From contig JALSPH010000231.1 of NCBI GenBank assembly GCA_026986055.1, positions 1-7,642 on the forward strand: a DNA stretch of 7,642 nucleotides, read 5' to 3'. The DNA is from Campylobacterales bacterium. GTDB taxonomy: Bacteria; Campylobacterota; Campylobacteria; Campylobacterales; Hydrogenimonadaceae. The notes beneath the pieces were generated by a model. That model did not search any database. It was not told where the DNA came from and saw only the letters and a list, made by a program, of their open reading frames with translations. Below, piece by piece: positions 7,091-7,642 of this stretch. The first letter of the stretch is position 1, and every line of letters starts with the position of its first letter. The position numbers and the translations under genes are program-made.

Positions 7091-7167
7091 GGCTGGGTAG
7101 CTCAGCTGGTTAGAGCGCTGGTCTCATAAGCCGGAGGTCGGGAGTTCAAGTCTCCCCTCAGCTACCA
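7091..7167 (+). tRNA. tRNA-Met (anticodon CAU), probably elongator
   Basis: This is a full cloverleaf of 77 bases with encoded CCA. The acceptor stem is GGCTGGG paired with CTCAGCT (two or three G-U pairs, G1-U72 included). The D arm is GCTC/GAGC with loop AGCTGGTTA. The anticodon stem is CTGGT/GCCGG with loop CTCATAA (CAU at 7124-7126). The T arm is GGGAG/CTCCC with loop TTCAAGT. The anticodon stem lacks the three consecutive G-C pairs typical of initiator tRNA, so this is an elongator tRNA-Met or a CAU-bearing tRNA-Ile that would be lysidine-modified. Sequence inspection alone cannot fully separate those two. A run of seven T residues follows at 7169-7175 and may help end transcription. The gene stands alone with its own promoter. 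Confidence 0.92.
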
Positions 7168-7190
7168 CTTTTTTTCAACCCTTTTTAGTA

Positions 7191-7364
7191 TCACAAGAAA
7201 CTCTCTTCCTTCATTGCGGCACTTTTAGCCTGCACATCCGCAAGAATCTTCTCACCTTTTCGCTCAGCCGCAAAAATAGTGGATGCCGCCTCTTTCTGAG
7301 CCTCAGAAACCGCTCCTTTGCACTCTCTATCCAGATCGGTCACCATACGTGTAAGTTCTGTCAT
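7191..7364 (-). CDS. Small Ala/Glu/Lys-rich helical protein, 57 residues
   Basis: The ORF runs from ATG at 7364 to TGA at 7193-7191, convergent with the tRNA and only 23 bases from it. The product reads MTELTRMVTDLDRECKGAVS and continues with heptad-like Ala/Glu/Lys stretches (EAQKEAASTI, AERKGEKILADVQAKSAAMK), suggesting one long amphipathic helix, perhaps a coiled coil. It has one Cys and no membrane segment or signal peptide. GGAAGG at 7377-7372 is a ribosome binding site six bases from the ATG. Codon use is normal for coding DNA. I recognise no family. The frame stays open upstream for another 20 or so codons (ending KLFNSLGSNTSGRLE) to a TAG near 7424, but no start codon is seen there. 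Either this is a short gene with its own start, or it is the 3' remnant of a longer one. Confidence 0.5.
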   Translation of the reverse strand: MTELTRMVTDLDRECKGAVSEAQKEAASTIFAAERKGEKILADVQAKSAAMKEESFL

Positions 7365-7368
7365 TTCC

Positions 7369-7397
7369 AGCCTTCCGGAGGTATTTGAGCCAAGGCT
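7369..7397 (-). promoter_or_regulatory. Hairpin that would sequester the ribosome binding site of the 57-residue ORF
   Basis: On the minus strand, AGCCTT (7397-7392) can pair with AAGGCT (7374-7369) across a 17-base loop. The 3' arm overlaps the GGAAGG ribosome binding site, so the folded leader would hide it. The loop also contains ACCTCC, which is complementary to a strong Shine-Dalgarno sequence. A six-base stem is short, so this is only suggestive of translational control. Confidence 0.3.
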
Positions 7398-7457
7398 ATT
7401 GAAAAGCTTACAAGCTAAACAAAACTATTTGTCACTTTTTAGAGGTACCCTAAGTAG

Positions 7458-7466
7458 ATTATATCA
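7458..7466 (-). promoter_or_regulatory. Extended -10 promoter upstream of the 57-residue ORF
   Basis: On the minus strand, TGATATAAT (7466-7458) is an exact extended -10 element (TGnTATAAT) preceded by a T-rich stretch. There is no good -35 box, which is normal for extended -10 and for many Campylobacterota promoters. Transcription from about 7451 would give a leader of roughly 87 bases before the ATG at 7364. Confidence 0.45.
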
Positions 7467-7472
7467 AAATAG

Positions 7473-7589
7473 ATGTTTTCTCATATGGTAGAAGATATAA
7501 CGAGGAGAGCACACCAACATGGTACATACCTAAAGTATGAAAAGATTCTCAAACAGGCGGAGCTATCTCTTATGTCAAGCGACATATAA
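7473..7589 (+). CDS. Doubtful 38-residue ORF
   Basis: The frame runs from ATG at 7473 (or a second ATG at 7485) to TAA at 7587-7589. Its product is hydrophilic and helix-like (MVEDITRRAHQHG, TYLKYEKILKQAELSLMSSDI). There is no Shine-Dalgarno sequence at either start, and the stop lies in the loop of a following hairpin. The composition looks more protein-like than random, but the length gives little statistical support. It may be a gene fragment, a tiny gene, or chance. I recognise no family. Confidence 0.2.
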   Translation: MFSHMVEDITRRAHQHGTYLKYEKILKQAELSLMSSDI

Positions 7590-7608
7590 ATATGCTTGAT
7601 ACTTTTTT
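7573..7608 (+). terminator. Weak hairpin with T-run, terminator-like
   Basis: TCAAGC (7575-7580) pairs with GCTTGA (7594-7599), extended by a U-A and a G-U pair, with a 13-base loop. A run of six T residues follows at 7603-7608. The order (stem, then T-run) fits a plus-strand intrinsic terminator for a short transcript crossing 7473-7589. The stem is weak and AT-rich, so the call is tentative. Confidence 0.35.
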
Positions 7609-7642
7609 ATATAGTTTTACCCAATTTCGATGAAAAAAGTAG

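Larger units (their letters stand above)
7398..7642. other. AT-rich right-edge region with no confident gene
   Basis: Apart from the minus-strand extended -10 element, the doubtful plus-strand ORF and the weak terminator-like hairpin, nothing here reads as an established gene on either strand. An ATG at 7630 followed by AAA AAA GTA could begin a gene to the right of the window, but no ribosome binding site precedes it. Confidence 0.5.

Noticed and set aside
7091..7167. tRNA gene as an attachment site for an integrated element
   Set aside because: I looked for a second copy of the tRNA 3' end downstream and saw none in the window. No integrase or phage gene is present either.
7519..7531. ATG GTA CAT ACC TAA preceded by GAGGAG as a leader peptide
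   Set aside because: The frame has only four codons, the spacing from the GAGGAG is long, and no attenuator or downstream gene follows.
7630..7642. ATG AAA AAA GTA at the right edge as the start of a gene
   Set aside because: Only four codons are visible and no ribosome binding site precedes the ATG.

Overview
The window most likely comes from a free-living Campylobacterota (Epsilonproteobacteria) chromosome, perhaps a Sulfurovum- or Sulfurimonas-like lineage. This is inferred from gene style and moderate GC content, not from a marker gene. It is mainly a membrane-phospholipid maintenance locus. I see no phage, CRISPR, insertion sequence or defence system.

Left edge (1-451): the 3' end of a plus-strand gene for an AsmA-type envelope protein. 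It ends in a perfect inverted repeat that contains its stop codon. Everything from about 427 to 6961 then reads on the minus strand.

Minus-strand cluster, in transcription order: a MerR-family regulator with an apparent internal duplication (6906-6235); a 1152-residue LplT-Aas fusion that combines a lysophospholipid flippase, a PlsC-type acyltransferase and an acyl-ACP synthetase (6235-2777); an RDD-family membrane protein with a long uncharacterised C-terminal domain (2787-1474); an ankyrin-repeat ORF that looks cut at its 5' end (1403-699); and a putative 72-residue two-helix membrane protein (645-427). The first three genes overlap end to start, so they are almost certainly one operon. It is driven by a near-consensus sigma70 promoter (TTGACA, 18-nt spacer, TATACT) whose -35 box lies inside a perfect 27-bp palindrome. 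The simplest reading is an autoregulated lysophospholipid salvage operon: lysophospholipid is flipped inward, re-acylated, and expression is set by the MerR protein at the palindrome.

Right part (7040-7642): a plus-strand tRNA gene with anticodon CAU behind its own consensus promoter, a short Ala/Glu/Lys-rich 57-codon ORF on the minus strand, and about 280 bases of AT-rich DNA. That AT-rich DNA holds an extended -10 promoter, a hairpin covering the ribosome binding site of the 57-codon ORF, a doubtful 38-codon ORF and a hairpin followed by a T-run.

The most interesting items are the palindrome/promoter arrangement with the duplicated MerR protein, the RDD protein translationally coupled to lplT-aas, and the small accessory or remnant ORFs at both flanks.
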